From positions 1 to 33,162 of the forward strand of contig JAFAXX010000109.1 of the NCBI GenBank assembly GCA_019240655.1: 33,162 nt of DNA, in the 5' to 3' direction. Under the pieces are notes generated by a model. The model made no database searches, had not been told where the DNA came from, and was given only the letters and a program-made list of their open reading frames with translations. Below are positions 14,342-22,148 of the stretch, piece after piece. A program made the translations under genes and the position numbers. Source of the stretch: Solirubrobacterales bacterium. GTDB lineage: Bacteria; Actinomycetota; Thermoleophilia; Solirubrobacterales; Solirubrobacteraceae. Position 1 is the first letter of the stretch. Each line of letters begins with the position of its first letter.

Positions 14342-14548
14342 TCAGGCCGAATCGGTGCGGGCGAGCGATTGCCGACGGCGCTCGAGCCGGCGCAGCTCGC
14401 CCTGGAGCGTCGACCAGGACTCCGCTTCAACGCGCTCGTACTCCTCGCCGTGGAGATCGCGCACGCTGTCGCTGTACGTTCTCCACGCGAGCCGGGTCCC
14501 GGCATCGAGTTCGCGAAGCTCCTTGGCGTCATGGGTGGTGGCAGTCAC
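14342..14548 (-). CDS. Small charged helical protein
   Basis: 68 aa from a GTG start. AAGGAG lies 7 nt before the GTG, which is the main reason to accept it as a gene; other small frames here have no such site. The sequence is highly charged and helical (LRELDAGTRLAWRTYSDSV, then ERVEAESWSTLQGELRRLERRRQ), with no Cys or membrane segment. No family recognised. It lies between the lipoprotein gene and the divergent nuclease gene. Confidence 0.55.
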   Translation of the reverse strand: MTATTHDAKELRELDAGTRLAWRTYSDSVRDLHGEEYERVEAESWSTLQGELRRLERRRQSLARTDSA

Positions 14549-14727
14549 GTCACGACTCCTTCCATCGGTCCGCTGAAGCCGATCCTACCGGGCGCACCGG
14601 TCATCAACCCGTAGCGGCCGGTGCGCGGGCCCTGAGGTGGGGCAAAGGCGCCCGCCGGCGCGCGAGCTGCAAGCCGGTATGCATGCCGTCCGCGGGTGGG
14701 CGTATCACGCGTCGCTTGGAGCTGCTC

Positions 14728-16518
14728 GTGCACCCGATCGCCACGGCGGAGTTCCTGGTCGTCGACACCGAGACGAATGGGCTCGCGCGCGAGGATTGCG
14801 AGCTCACCGAGGTCGGCACCGTACTGGTCGGCGGCGGCGAGCTGCACGATCGTTGGGCCTCGCTGTCGCGCTGCCAGGCGCCGCTGCGGCGCGGCATCCA
14901 GCGGTTCACCGGGATCACGCAGTCGATGGTCGACGCCGCGCCCCCGCTCGAGGAGATCATCCCGATCGTCGACCGAAATCTCCGTAACCGGGTGATGGTG
15001 GCCCATAACGCGCCGTTCGATCGGCGCGTCCTGCGCCAGGCGTTCGAACGCGCGGGCATGGCATGGCCGAATCCGCCGGTGATCTGCACCGCGGCGCTGG
15101 CGCGGTCGCTGTTGCCGCTGCAGCGGGCTCGGGGCCTGAGCGCACTAGCGGGCGCGCTCGGGGTCGAGTTTCACGCCGTCCACCGCGCGCTGGCCGACGC
15201 CGAGACGTGCGCTCGCGTGCTCTGCGCCCTGCTCCCCAAGCTGTGCGCCAACGCGGTGACGATCGCCGACGCGCTCGCTCTATTGCGGCCCAAGCGTCCC
15301 CGTAGGCCGACGCGGCGCCGGGTCGCCGCGATCGCCGAGCCGCCCAAGCTCGAATTCGCCGAGCTGCCGCGGGACCCCGGCGTCTACCTGTTCCGGGACA
15401 GCGGCGGCCGGACGCTGTACGTCGGCAAGTCGGTCTCGATCCGCAGCCGGGCGCGGGCCCACTTCGCGCCCTCGAGCTCGCCCGCGGACTGGACGAGCCA
15501 AGCCTCGGTCGTCGACTACCGGGCGACCAACTCGGAGCTCGGCGCGCTGGTGCTGGAGAACCGGCTGATCAAGGCGCTCCGCCCGCCGGGCAACATCCGC
15601 CTGGCCCGGCGCGACGAACGGCTGATCTACATCCGCTGCCGCCTCGACATCCCGTTCCCGATCCTCGAGGTCGCCGCGGATCCGGCGCCCGGGCGCGCGG
15701 TGACGATCGGGCCGCTCGCCGGCCGCCGGCAGGCCCTCGAGCTGGTCGAGCAGCTCGACTCGCTGTTCGGGCTGCGCCACTGCGGCCGCCGCCTGCCCCG
15801 GCGGGAGCATCCCTCCGCCTACGGGCAGATGGGACGGTGCCTGTCGCCGTGCCTGGGGGACCTCGATCCGAACCTCTATCGCCGGCGGCTCGACGACGCG
15901 CTGCGTTTGTTCACCGGTGACGCCCGCGGGCGCCTGCTCGAGCACGTCGAGGCGCAGATGCGCCGCGCGGCCGCGGAGCAGAGATATGAGCGGGCGATCT
16001 GGCTGCGCCGACGCGCGCGGCGACTGCGGGCGCTGCTCGGACGACTCGACGGCGTGCTCGAGGCGCTCCACGCCCGGCCCCGCCTGATCATCGCCGCGCA
16101 TCCGGTGCAACCCAAGTACGACGCGTTCTGGCTGGCCGGCGGGCGGCTGGTCGACTGCGGGCCGTTACCGCCTCAGGGCGAGCTCGTCGCGCGGACCGAC
16201 GCCGCGCTGGCCGGCGGCGGACGCGCCGACGACCTCGGCGCGCACCTGCCGCCGGAGGAGATCGACGAGGTGCGGATCGTCGAGACCTACCTCGCCTCGC
16301 ATTCCGATGTGGCTCAGCTCCCGCTCGCGCCCCCGCCCAGCCGCGAGCAGCTCGAGCGGTTCGCTCGCGAGTACGGTCAGGTGAACGGCAGCTCGACGAC
16401 CTCGGCACTGACCGGCTCGGAGCCGACCTGGACCTCCGTGCCGGGAGGCGCCTCGCGCCGCACCAGGGCGAGGGCGATCGGCCCGAACCGGGGCGACTGG
16501 ATGGCGCTGCCGATCTGA
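14728..16518 (+). CDS. DnaQ-like 3'-5' exonuclease fused to GIY-YIG/UvrC-type nuclease
   Basis: 596 aa. Domain 1 (about 8-170) is a DEDDh exonuclease: VVDTETNG (Asp13, Glu15), AHNAPFD (Asp98) and HRALADAE (His152, Asp157). Domain 2 (about 210-300) is GIY-YIG: GVY (218-220), LYVGK (230-234) and catalytic Glu277 in LVLENRLIK. It is followed by a UvrC-like Cys region (Cys352, Cys371, Cys375) and a UVR-type helix pair (about 408-440). The layout is like mycobacterial Rv2191-type fusions. It probably makes a DNA incision and trims the end during repair. GTG 14728 has GGAG 6 nt upstream and starts 12 residues before the first catalytic Asp; ATG 14683 is the alternative. The last 142 bp overlap the convergent ygfZ. 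Confidence 0.85.
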   Translation: MHPIATAEFLVVDTETNGLAREDCELTEVGTVLVGGGELHDRWASLSRCQAPLRRGIQRFTGITQSMVDAAPPLEEIIPIVDRNLRNRVMVAHNAPFDRRVLRQAFERAGMAWPNPPVICTAALARSLLPLQRARGLSALAGALGVEFHAVHRALADAETCARVLCALLPKLCANAVTIADALALLRPKRPRRPTRRRVAAIAEPPKLEFAELPRDPGVYLFRDSGGRTLYVGKSVSIRSRARAHFAPSSSPADWTSQASVVDYRATNSELGALVLENRLIKALRPPGNIRLARRDERLIYIRCRLDIPFPILEVAADPAPGRAVTIGPLAGRRQALELVEQLDSLFGLRHCGRRLPRREHPSAYGQMGRCLSPCLGDLDPNLYRRRLDDALRLFTGDARGRLLEHVEAQMRRAAAEQRYERAIWLRRRARRLRALLGRLDGVLEALHARPRLIIAAHPVQPKYDAFWLAGGRLVDCGPLPPQGELVARTDAALAGGGRADDLGAHLPPEEIDEVRIVETYLASHSDVAQLPLAPPPSREQLERFAREYGQVNGSSTTSALTGSEPTWTSVPGGASRRTRARAIGPNRGDWMALPI

Positions 16519-17327
16519 CCGACCGCCCGTCCATCGTGGACGATCGGTGCCCCTGGCGGCACTGGAGCGGCGCACCGCAGCCCGCGCAGGTGGCGGTTGG
16601 GCTTGCCGCGGTAGTGAAGCCTCGCGACGGTCTCTTGCCCGACGTAACAGCCCTTGGAGAACGACACCGCTCGGGGGTTCAACCCGGCCTCCTGTGGGAT
16701 CACCGAGTCGTCGAGGTCGACTCCGTAGCGGGGCCTTCCCCGCTCAACGCGGAGGCACTCGGCAACCGCCTCGGAGACCGGCTCGGCGCCGCGGTGCGCC
16801 AGCGCGGTGAGCAGCGCTCCGGTGTCGGCGGACTCGCAGAGAAGGTCGAGGCCCACGTCGGTCCGGATTGCCCGCACCGGCAAGCCCGCCACCGACGCCG
16901 GTGAGTGAGCGTGCTCGGCGGCGGCCGGCGCCGCGCCGTCGAGCCGGGAATCGGCCGCGGGCCCGATCACCGAGACCAACCCCCGCTCGAGCGTTCGCTT
17001 GTGCAGCGCCACGTCGTAGCCGAGGCTGAAACGGCGAATCATGTTGAACAGCCCCTGGAGCGCCACTCGCTCGGTGTCGAGCAGGAGCTCATCGCCGGCG
17101 TCGAGAATCCGCAGATCGCCGAGCATCTTCCCCTTCGGGGTCAGGAAAGCGGCGTAGCAGCCGGACCCGGGCGAGAGCGCTTCCACCTCGTTGGTTACCT
17201 GCCCCTGCAGGAACCTCTTGGCGTCCGCCCCGGAGAGCGCGAGCTTGCCTCGCTCCGAGCGGTCGAGCGCCCCACAGCTCTCGGTCGCCAGTCGGTACTC
17301 GGAGGTCTCGGCGGTGATCGAACTCAT
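16377..17327 (-). CDS. ygfZ: Folate-binding YgfZ/GcvT-like protein
   Basis: 316 aa. The family signature KGCYVGQE (225-232, with Cys227) and the following TVARLHYRGKPNRHLRGL are diagnostic. The N-terminal part (about 20-120) is the GcvT-like tetrahydrofolate-binding fold (LSGADAKRFLQGQVTNEV), and the end is a C-terminal barrel. YgfZ proteins use folate to help repair or assemble Fe-S clusters in enzymes such as MiaB. That fits neighbours with Fe-S clusters (FbiC). A TATCCT box (17344-17339) lies 11 nt before ATG 17327. It is divergent from the DtxR-like regulator and convergent with the nuclease fusion, which runs 142 bp into its 3' end. Confidence 0.88.
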   Translation of the reverse strand: MSSITAETSEYRLATESCGALDRSERGKLALSGADAKRFLQGQVTNEVEALSPGSGCYAAFLTPKGKMLGDLRILDAGDELLLDTERVALQGLFNMIRRFSLGYDVALHKRTLERGLVSVIGPAADSRLDGAAPAAAEHAHSPASVAGLPVRAIRTDVGLDLLCESADTGALLTALAHRGAEPVSEAVAECLRVERGRPRYGVDLDDSVIPQEAGLNPRAVSFSKGCYVGQETVARLHYRGKPNRHLRGLRCAAPVPPGAPIVHDGRAVGQIGSAIQSPRFGPIALALVRREAPPGTEVQVGSEPVSAEVVELPFT

Positions 17328-17374
17328 CGCAAGGGCACAGGATAGGCCCTGCCAAATCGCCCCCGAAAGGCCGG

Positions 17375-17398
17375 GTTTAGGCGTACCATAAACTTGCT
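17375..17398 (+). promoter_or_regulatory. DtxR/MntR-type operator and -10 box before the regulator gene
   Basis: GTTTAGG-CGTA-CC-A-TAAAC (17375-17393) is an inverted repeat with arms GTTTAGG/CCTAAAC apart from one extra A. It resembles the metal-box consensus of DtxR-family repressors. TACCAT (17384-17389) inside it would be a -10 box 9 nt before the GTG start at 17399, so repressor binding would block the promoter. Autoregulation is inferred. Confidence 0.5.
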
Positions 17399-18088
17399 GT
17401 GTCGGAACCGGAGAGCATCACCGCACGCTCCTCGGCGGTGCAGGACTACGCGAAGGCGATCTACGCGCTCGAGCTGCGCGCCGGGGCGGCGGTGAGCACC
17501 AACGCGCTGGCCGAGCGGCTCGGCGTGACACCGGCGTCGGCGTCGGGCATGGTCAAGCGCCTCGGCGAGCTCGGCCTGGTCGAGCACCGTCCTTACCGGG
17601 GCGTCTCGCTGACCGACCACGGCCGCCGCGTCGCGCTCGAGGTGATGCGTCACCACCGGCTGCTCGAGCTGTACCTGTTCGAGACTCTGGGGGTGCCGTG
17701 GGACCGGGTCCACGCGGAAGCCGAGGTGCTCGAGCACGTCCTCTCGGAGGAGCTCGAGGAGCTGATCGCTGCGAAGCTCGGTCACCCGACTCACGATCCC
17801 CATGGCGACCCGATCCCCACTCGCGAGCTGACCATCGAAGAGGGCCCCGCCGTCAGCCTGCAGACCCTCGAGGTCGGGGCCCGCGGCCGGTTCGCCCGGA
17901 TCTCGGACTCCGATCCGGATATGCTCCGCTTCCTGGCCGAGCGCGGGATCGCGCCCGGGGACGACCTCGAGGTGGTCGACAAGCAGCCGTTCGACGGCCC
18001 GCTGTTCGTTCGCTTCGGCGACAGCGTGCATGTGCTCGGCGGGGCGCTGGCGCGGGCCATGCGCGTCGAGGTCGATAGGCTGCGCTGA
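17399..18088 (+). CDS. DtxR/MntR-family metal-dependent transcriptional regulator
   Basis: 229 aa, GTG start. The N-terminal winged helix (about 14-70) contains VSTNALAERLGVTPASASGMVKRL. The dimerisation/metal domain has MRHHRLLELYLFETLG, VHAEAEVLEHVLSEE and LGHPTHDPHGDPIP, with the His and Glu ligands expected for the family. About residues 150-228 form an SH3-like FeoA-type domain. Length is that of three-domain IdeR/DtxR/MntR members. Whether it senses Fe or Mn cannot be settled from sequence. It is followed after 2 bp by 18091-18453, so it heads a small operon. The metal-box-like repeat before its start suggests autoregulation. Confidence 0.85.
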   Translation: MSEPESITARSSAVQDYAKAIYALELRAGAAVSTNALAERLGVTPASASGMVKRLGELGLVEHRPYRGVSLTDHGRRVALEVMRHHRLLELYLFETLGVPWDRVHAEAEVLEHVLSEELEELIAAKLGHPTHDPHGDPIPTRELTIEEGPAVSLQTLEVGARGRFARISDSDPDMLRFLAERGIAPGDDLEVVDKQPFDGPLFVRFGDSVHVLGGALARAMRVEVDRLR

Positions 18089-18090
18089 GC

Positions 18091-18453
18091 ATGGCCCTCG
18101 CGGACACCTTTCAGGAGATCGTCGACTCGCTGCCGGACGACTGGACCGACCTCGAGCTCGACCTGCGGATCTTCGACGAGCGGCGGTATATCGACGCCGC
18201 GGTGTTGCTGGTCGTCTGCTACCCGCAGCCCTACTCGAAGTACGACTGGCACTGGCGCATCCTCGTCGCGCACCGCTTCGGGCACGCGGCGGCGGTGCCG
18301 GCGGTGCACACCGCGCTCAAGCTGCTCGACGAGGCCGCCATCGCCGGCGAGCTGGCCGTGCGGGAGGTCCGCACGGGACGGGCCGAGGTCGTGCCGATGT
18401 GGGGCAGACCGGAGTCGGTGCGCCAGGAGTTCAGGCGGATGCGCGCTCAGTAG
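18091..18453 (+). CDS. Unrecognised small protein in the metal-regulator operon
   Basis: 120 aa. I do not recognise the family. It is predicted alpha/beta (LELDLRIFDERRYIDAAVLLVVCYPQPY, then WHWRILVAHRFGHAAAVPAVHTAL) with a cluster of aromatic residues and His/Trp around 50-62 (KYDWHWR). No membrane segment and no signal peptide. It starts 2 bp after the stop of the DtxR-type gene, so it is translationally linked to it. Metal handling is a guess from position only. Confidence 0.6.
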   Translation: MALADTFQEIVDSLPDDWTDLELDLRIFDERRYIDAAVLLVVCYPQPYSKYDWHWRILVAHRFGHAAAVPAVHTALKLLDEAAIAGELAVREVRTGRAEVVPMWGRPESVRQEFRRMRAQ

Positions 18454-18457
18454 CCAC

Positions 18458-18814
18458 GTGGCCCAGGTCCTCGCGTTCATCCCCGACCTGCTGTTCGGCT
18501 CGAACGTCGTCGGGGCGCTGCGCGCTTGCGGCCACGAACCGGTACTGGTGTCGGATCCCGAGCGGCTGTCCGAGGACCTGATCCGGGCCGACGCCCTGAT
18601 CGTGGATTTGACCGCCGACGCGGACGAGCGGATCGAGCAGGTCCGCGCGCGCTCTCGTCCCGAAGTGCCGACGCTCGCCTTCTACTCCCACGTCGAGAAT
18701 GAGGTCCGCGCGCGGGCCTTGGAAGCCGGCTTCGATGTGGTCGTTCCTCGCTCGCGGATGGCCCGGGAGGGGCCGGCCCTGGTCGATCGGCTACTGGACT
18801 CGCGCGGAGGTTGA
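18458..18814 (+). CDS. Response-regulator-receiver-like protein without output domain
   Basis: 118 aa, GTG start, 4 bp after the previous gene. The pattern is CheY-like: hydrophobic strand VLAFIPDLLF, central LIVDLT with the presumed phospho-acceptor Asp near 49, then TLAFYS and VVVPRS. The usual double acid after strand 1 is missing and the strand-5 Lys position appears as Arg/Ser. It may therefore be a non-phosphorylated pseudo-receiver. No output domain follows. Last gene of the mntR-type operon. Confidence 0.6.
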   Translation: MAQVLAFIPDLLFGSNVVGALRACGHEPVLVSDPERLSEDLIRADALIVDLTADADERIEQVRARSRPEVPTLAFYSHVENEVRARALEAGFDVVVPRSRMAREGPALVDRLLDSRGG

Positions 18815-18838
18815 CGTGTCGCCTCGGCCACCCGCGGT

Positions 18839-19864
18839 TCACCTGTCGCCGCCGCCACCCGCGGCCGGCATTCCCGCGCGCCGGGCCGCGGCGGCGTAGG
18901 CGGGATCGAACATGCTCGGGACGTCGGGGGGGCGCGAGACGATCCCGAAGCGTGCCTCCCAGGCCGACCACCGGTGCAGCACTCCGGAGTCGAGCGTGCC
19001 GATCGCGCCGTCCGGCGCCCTGAACGCTGGCAGCAGGGCGCTCAGCTGCGCCGCGACCAGCTTCGGGTCGAGACCGGGCACGAGCGACTCGAGGTCGGCC
19101 GCGCTCCGGCGTGGATCGGTGAGCGTAAACGCGTAGCCCTCGACGAGCGTCCTCACCAGCGCGGCGGCCACGCTCCCGTTCCGGCGCAGGCTCTGCGCCG
19201 ACGTGCACAGCACGAGCTCGGGGTATGCCGGTGCGCCGTAGCGGTCGACTCGGAAGCTGTGAAAGCCGCGGCTGCGCGCCGACAGGGCGACCCCCTCGTC
19301 GCTCCAGAACGCGGTGGCGGCGGACACGCGAGCGGCCAGGAGATCGGCCACCGCGTTGAAGCCGATCGTGATCGTCTTCACCCGCGCGGGATCGCCGCCC
19401 GCGCCGGCGACGGTCGAGCGCAGTACCGCGGTGTCGCTGGGGACGCCGGTGATTCCGACGGTCCGCCCTTCGAGCTCACGCGGGCTCCGAATCCCCGCGC
19501 CGGCGATGACCGCGGCCAGCGGACGCTCGACCAGCGCCATGATCCCGACGATCTCCTCGCCGCGCGCGCGGGCGAGGGCGAGGTCGTGGATGTCGAGCAC
19601 GGCGAAGTCGACCCGATCTGACTCGAGCAGCTTGACCGCGTCGGTCGTGGCGGAGGGGACGACCACGTGCAGGCGCAGGCGGTTGGCGCGATCGAGGTGA
19701 CGGGCGATGGCCGCGTAGATCCCCGCGTGCACGGCGTTGGGGGTGAAGTCGAGGACCACGCTGGCGTCGCGCGGCGCGGGCACAGCCGCCGGACCGCGGC
19801 CGGCGCCGCAGGCGGCGCAGAGCAACGCCGCGATCAGAGCCAGGGAGGCCGCCGGGAGGCGCAT
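18839..19864 (-). CDS. ThiY/NMT1-like ABC transporter substrate-binding lipoprotein
   Basis: 341 aa. MRLPAASLALIAALLCAAC is a lipoprotein signal with lipobox LCAAC (Cys19). Mature protein: LDFTPNAVHAGIYAA (about 43-57) is the hallmark start of the NMT1/THI5-like fold (compare DWTPNTNHTG in ThiY), followed by LLESDRVDFAVLDIHDLALAR and GRTVGITGVPSDTAVLRS. The family binds pyrimidine thiamine precursors, sulfonates or similar small molecules for ABC import. No permease or ATPase gene is adjacent, so it is an orphan here. ATG 19864 is supported by TATCCT (19879-19874) 9 nt upstream; a longer reading from 19939 would overlap fbiC. Confidence 0.8.
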   Translation of the reverse strand: MRLPAASLALIAALLCAACGAGRGPAAVPAPRDASVVLDFTPNAVHAGIYAAIARHLDRANRLRLHVVVPSATTDAVKLLESDRVDFAVLDIHDLALARARGEEIVGIMALVERPLAAVIAGAGIRSPRELEGRTVGITGVPSDTAVLRSTVAGAGGDPARVKTITIGFNAVADLLAARVSAATAFWSDEGVALSARSRGFHSFRVDRYGAPAYPELVLCTSAQSLRRNGSVAAALVRTLVEGYAFTLTDPRRSAADLESLVPGLDPKLVAAQLSALLPAFRAPDGAIGTLDSGVLHRWSAWEARFGIVSRPPDVPSMFDPAYAAAARRAGMPAAGGGGDR

Positions 19865-19873
19865 CGGCGGCGC

Positions 19874-19893
19874 AGGATAGGGGTCCGTAGAAT
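19874..19893. promoter_or_regulatory. Overlapping divergent -10 boxes (binding protein / fbiC)
   Basis: In a 40-bp divergent gap, TATCCT on the minus strand (19879-19874) is 9 nt from ATG 19864. TAGAAT on the plus strand (19888-19893) is 11 nt from ATG 19905. The two promoters would overlap physically, so the genes may be expressed in competition. Confidence 0.35.
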
Positions 19894-19904
19894 CCGCGGC
19901 GCGC

Positions 19905-22148
19905 ATGCGCCGCCGGGTCACCTTCAGCCGCAACCTCACGCTGTCGCTGTCGCGGACATGCCGCTGTTACTGCAAGTACTGCTCGTTTGCGACCCACCGA
20001 GCGCACCTCCACGCGCCGTCCGAGGTGGAGGAGATCCTCGACCGCGCGGTGAGCCGCCACCATGTCAAGGAGCTCCTCGTGCTGACCGGCGAGAAGCCGG
20101 AGGTCAACCCGCGCGTGGCGGAGCAACTGGCCGAGTGGGGTCACGCCGATTTCACCGGCTACGTGGCCTGGGTCTGCGAGCGCGCGCTCGAGCGCGGGAT
20201 CCTGCCCCACACGAACCTGGGCGTTCTCTCGCCCGGCGACCTGCGGCGCCTGCGCGACGTCACCGCCTCGCAGGGGCTGATGCTCGAGTCGATCTCCGAG
20301 CGGCTGATGGAGACGGTCCACGCCGGCTCGCCGAGCAAGCATCCCGCCCGGCGGCTCGAGACGATCGCCGCCGCCGGCGAGCTGAAGATCCCGTTCACGA
20401 GCGGAATCCTGGTCGGGATCGGTGAGACCGAGGAGGAGCGGATGGCCTCGCTCGAGGCGCTGGCGGCCGTGTGCGAGCGGCACGGTCACATCCAGGAGGT
20501 GATCCTCCAGAACTTCGTCCCGCACCAGAGCTATTACGGGCGCGAGCCGGCGGAGATCGCCGACGCCGCCGCCCGCGGCTACTGGCGCACCGGCGTCGGC
20601 CACGGCCCCCAACTGCCGATGCCGGCGTGGGCCTGCGCGGTGACGATCGAGGACATGAAGCGGCTCGTGGCCGAGGCCCGGCGGCTGATGCCGGAGGTCG
20701 GGATCCAGGTACCGCCGAACCTGTCGGACTGGTGGGTCGAGCTCGTCCGCGCCGGCGCCACGGACCTCGGCGGCCTCAGCGCCAACGGCGATCACATCTC
20801 CCCCGAGCATCCCTTCCCGTCGCCAACCCAGGTGCGCAAGCGCCTGCGCGCGGAGGGCGTCGCGCTGTCCGAGCGGCTGTGCGTCTACCCGGAGTACATC
20901 GACCGCGAGTGGATCGCCGAGCCCGTGCTCGACGTGATCAAGCGCTGCTACTGGTCGTTCATCCCGCGCCGGGGCTCGGGCAGGCGGGGTGGGGCCCCCG
21001 TGGCCGAGGACACCGCGCCGCGCGCGGTCGCCCGGGCCGCGAGCGGGCTTGCCCTGACCGCCGACGAGCTCACCGCGCTGTTCGCCGAGCAGCGCCCGGC
21101 GGTGATCGAGGAGATGCGCGCGGCGGCCGACGAGCTTCGCCAAGAGCTCGCCGGCGAGACCGTGACGTTCGTCGTCAACCGCAATCTCAACATCTCCAAC
21201 GTCTGCGTGGTCGGATGCGCGTTCTGCGGCTTCGGCCAGTCGCGCCGCTCCCCTGACGCCTACGAGCACTCCGAGCAGGAGTTCGCGCGGCGGGTGGAGG
21301 AGGCGGTGCAGGCGGGCGCGACCGAGCTCTGCATGCAGTCGGGAATCCACCCCGACTGGGGCCTCGAGGACTACGAGAAGTGGCTGCGCCTGGCCAAGCG
21401 GCTGGCGCCCCAGTTGCACCTGCACGCGTACTCCCCGATGGAGGTGTCGCACATGTGCGAGGTCAGCGGGCTGGCGCCGCGGGCGGTGTTCGCGCGCCTG
21501 CGCGAGGCTGGGCTCGGGTCGACGCCGGGAACCGCCGCCGAGGTGCTCCACGACGGGGTGCGGGAGCGGATCTCGCCGAACAAGCTTCCGGTCGCCCGCT
21601 GGGTCGAGATCATCGAGGCGTCGCACGCCGAGGGCATCCGCTCGACCGTGACCGTGATGTTCGGGCACATCGAGGAGCCGTGGGAGCTGGCCGAGCACAT
21701 GCGCGTGGTCCGCGAGCTGCAGGAGCGGACCGGCGGGTTCACCGAGTTCGTGCCGCTGTCGTTCATCCCCTTCCACACCCTGCTCGGTCGCACCCACGGG
21801 ATCGAGGAGATCTCACGAGAGGAGAATCTCAAGCACACCGCGGCGTTCCGGCTGGCGCTGGGGCGGACGGTCACGAACCTCCAGGCCAGCTGGGTGAAGA
21901 TGGGCCTCGACGCCGCCACCGAAGCGCTCCGCTGGGGCGTGAACGATCTCGGCGGGACGCTCATGGAGGAGTCGATCTCCCGCATGGCCGGCAGCTACCA
22001 CGGCGTCCGGCTCGAGCCGGCGGACTTGATCGCCGCGGCGCATCAGGCCGGCCGTCCGGCGGCCGAGCGAAGCACGCTGTACGAGATCCGCGGCCGCTTT
22101 CCGCTCTCACGGCCGCCCACGGAGCTGAGCCCGCGCGAGGCCGCGTGA
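19905..22148 (+). CDS. fbiC: FO synthase, CofG-CofH fusion (F420 biosynthesis)
   Basis: 747 aa with two radical-SAM modules. The first (CofG-like) carries C-x3-C-x2-C as CRCYCKYC near residues 20-27. The second (CofH-like) carries CVVGCAFC near residues 420-427, with SPMEVSHM and TPGTAAEVL stretches typical of CofH/MqnE-type enzymes. Together they join tyrosine and the pyrimidine 5-amino-6-ribitylamino-uracil into FO, the deazaflavin of coenzyme F420. A linker rich in Arg/Gly/Ala (about 355-375) joins the halves. The fused form is usual for Actinobacteria. Other F420 genes (fbiA, fbiB, cofC) are not in the window. Its stop overlaps the GTG of the kinase gene (GTGA), so translation is coupled. 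Confidence 0.95.
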   Translation: MRRRVTFSRNLTLSLSRTCRCYCKYCSFATHRAHLHAPSEVEEILDRAVSRHHVKELLVLTGEKPEVNPRVAEQLAEWGHADFTGYVAWVCERALERGILPHTNLGVLSPGDLRRLRDVTASQGLMLESISERLMETVHAGSPSKHPARRLETIAAAGELKIPFTSGILVGIGETEEERMASLEALAAVCERHGHIQEVILQNFVPHQSYYGREPAEIADAAARGYWRTGVGHGPQLPMPAWACAVTIEDMKRLVAEARRLMPEVGIQVPPNLSDWWVELVRAGATDLGGLSANGDHISPEHPFPSPTQVRKRLRAEGVALSERLCVYPEYIDREWIAEPVLDVIKRCYWSFIPRRGSGRRGGAPVAEDTAPRAVARAASGLALTADELTALFAEQRPAVIEEMRAAADELRQELAGETVTFVVNRNLNISNVCVVGCAFCGFGQSRRSPDAYEHSEQEFARRVEEAVQAGATELCMQSGIHPDWGLEDYEKWLRLAKRLAPQLHLHAYSPMEVSHMCEVSGLAPRAVFARLREAGLGSTPGTAAEVLHDGVRERISPNKLPVARWVEIIEASHAEGIRSTVTVMFGHIEEPWELAEHMRVVRELQERTGGFTEFVPLSFIPFHTLLGRTHGIEEISREENLKHTAAFRLALGRTVTNLQASWVKMGLDAATEALRWGVNDLGGTLMEESISRMAGSYHGVRLEPADLIAAAHQAGRPAAERSTLYEIRGRFPLSRPPTELSPREAA

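Noticed and set aside
19476-21797. 773-aa open frame on the minus strand across fbiC
   Set aside because: Antisense shadow of fbiC caused by high GC at third codon positions; low-complexity Arg/Gly/Leu composition, no family motifs.
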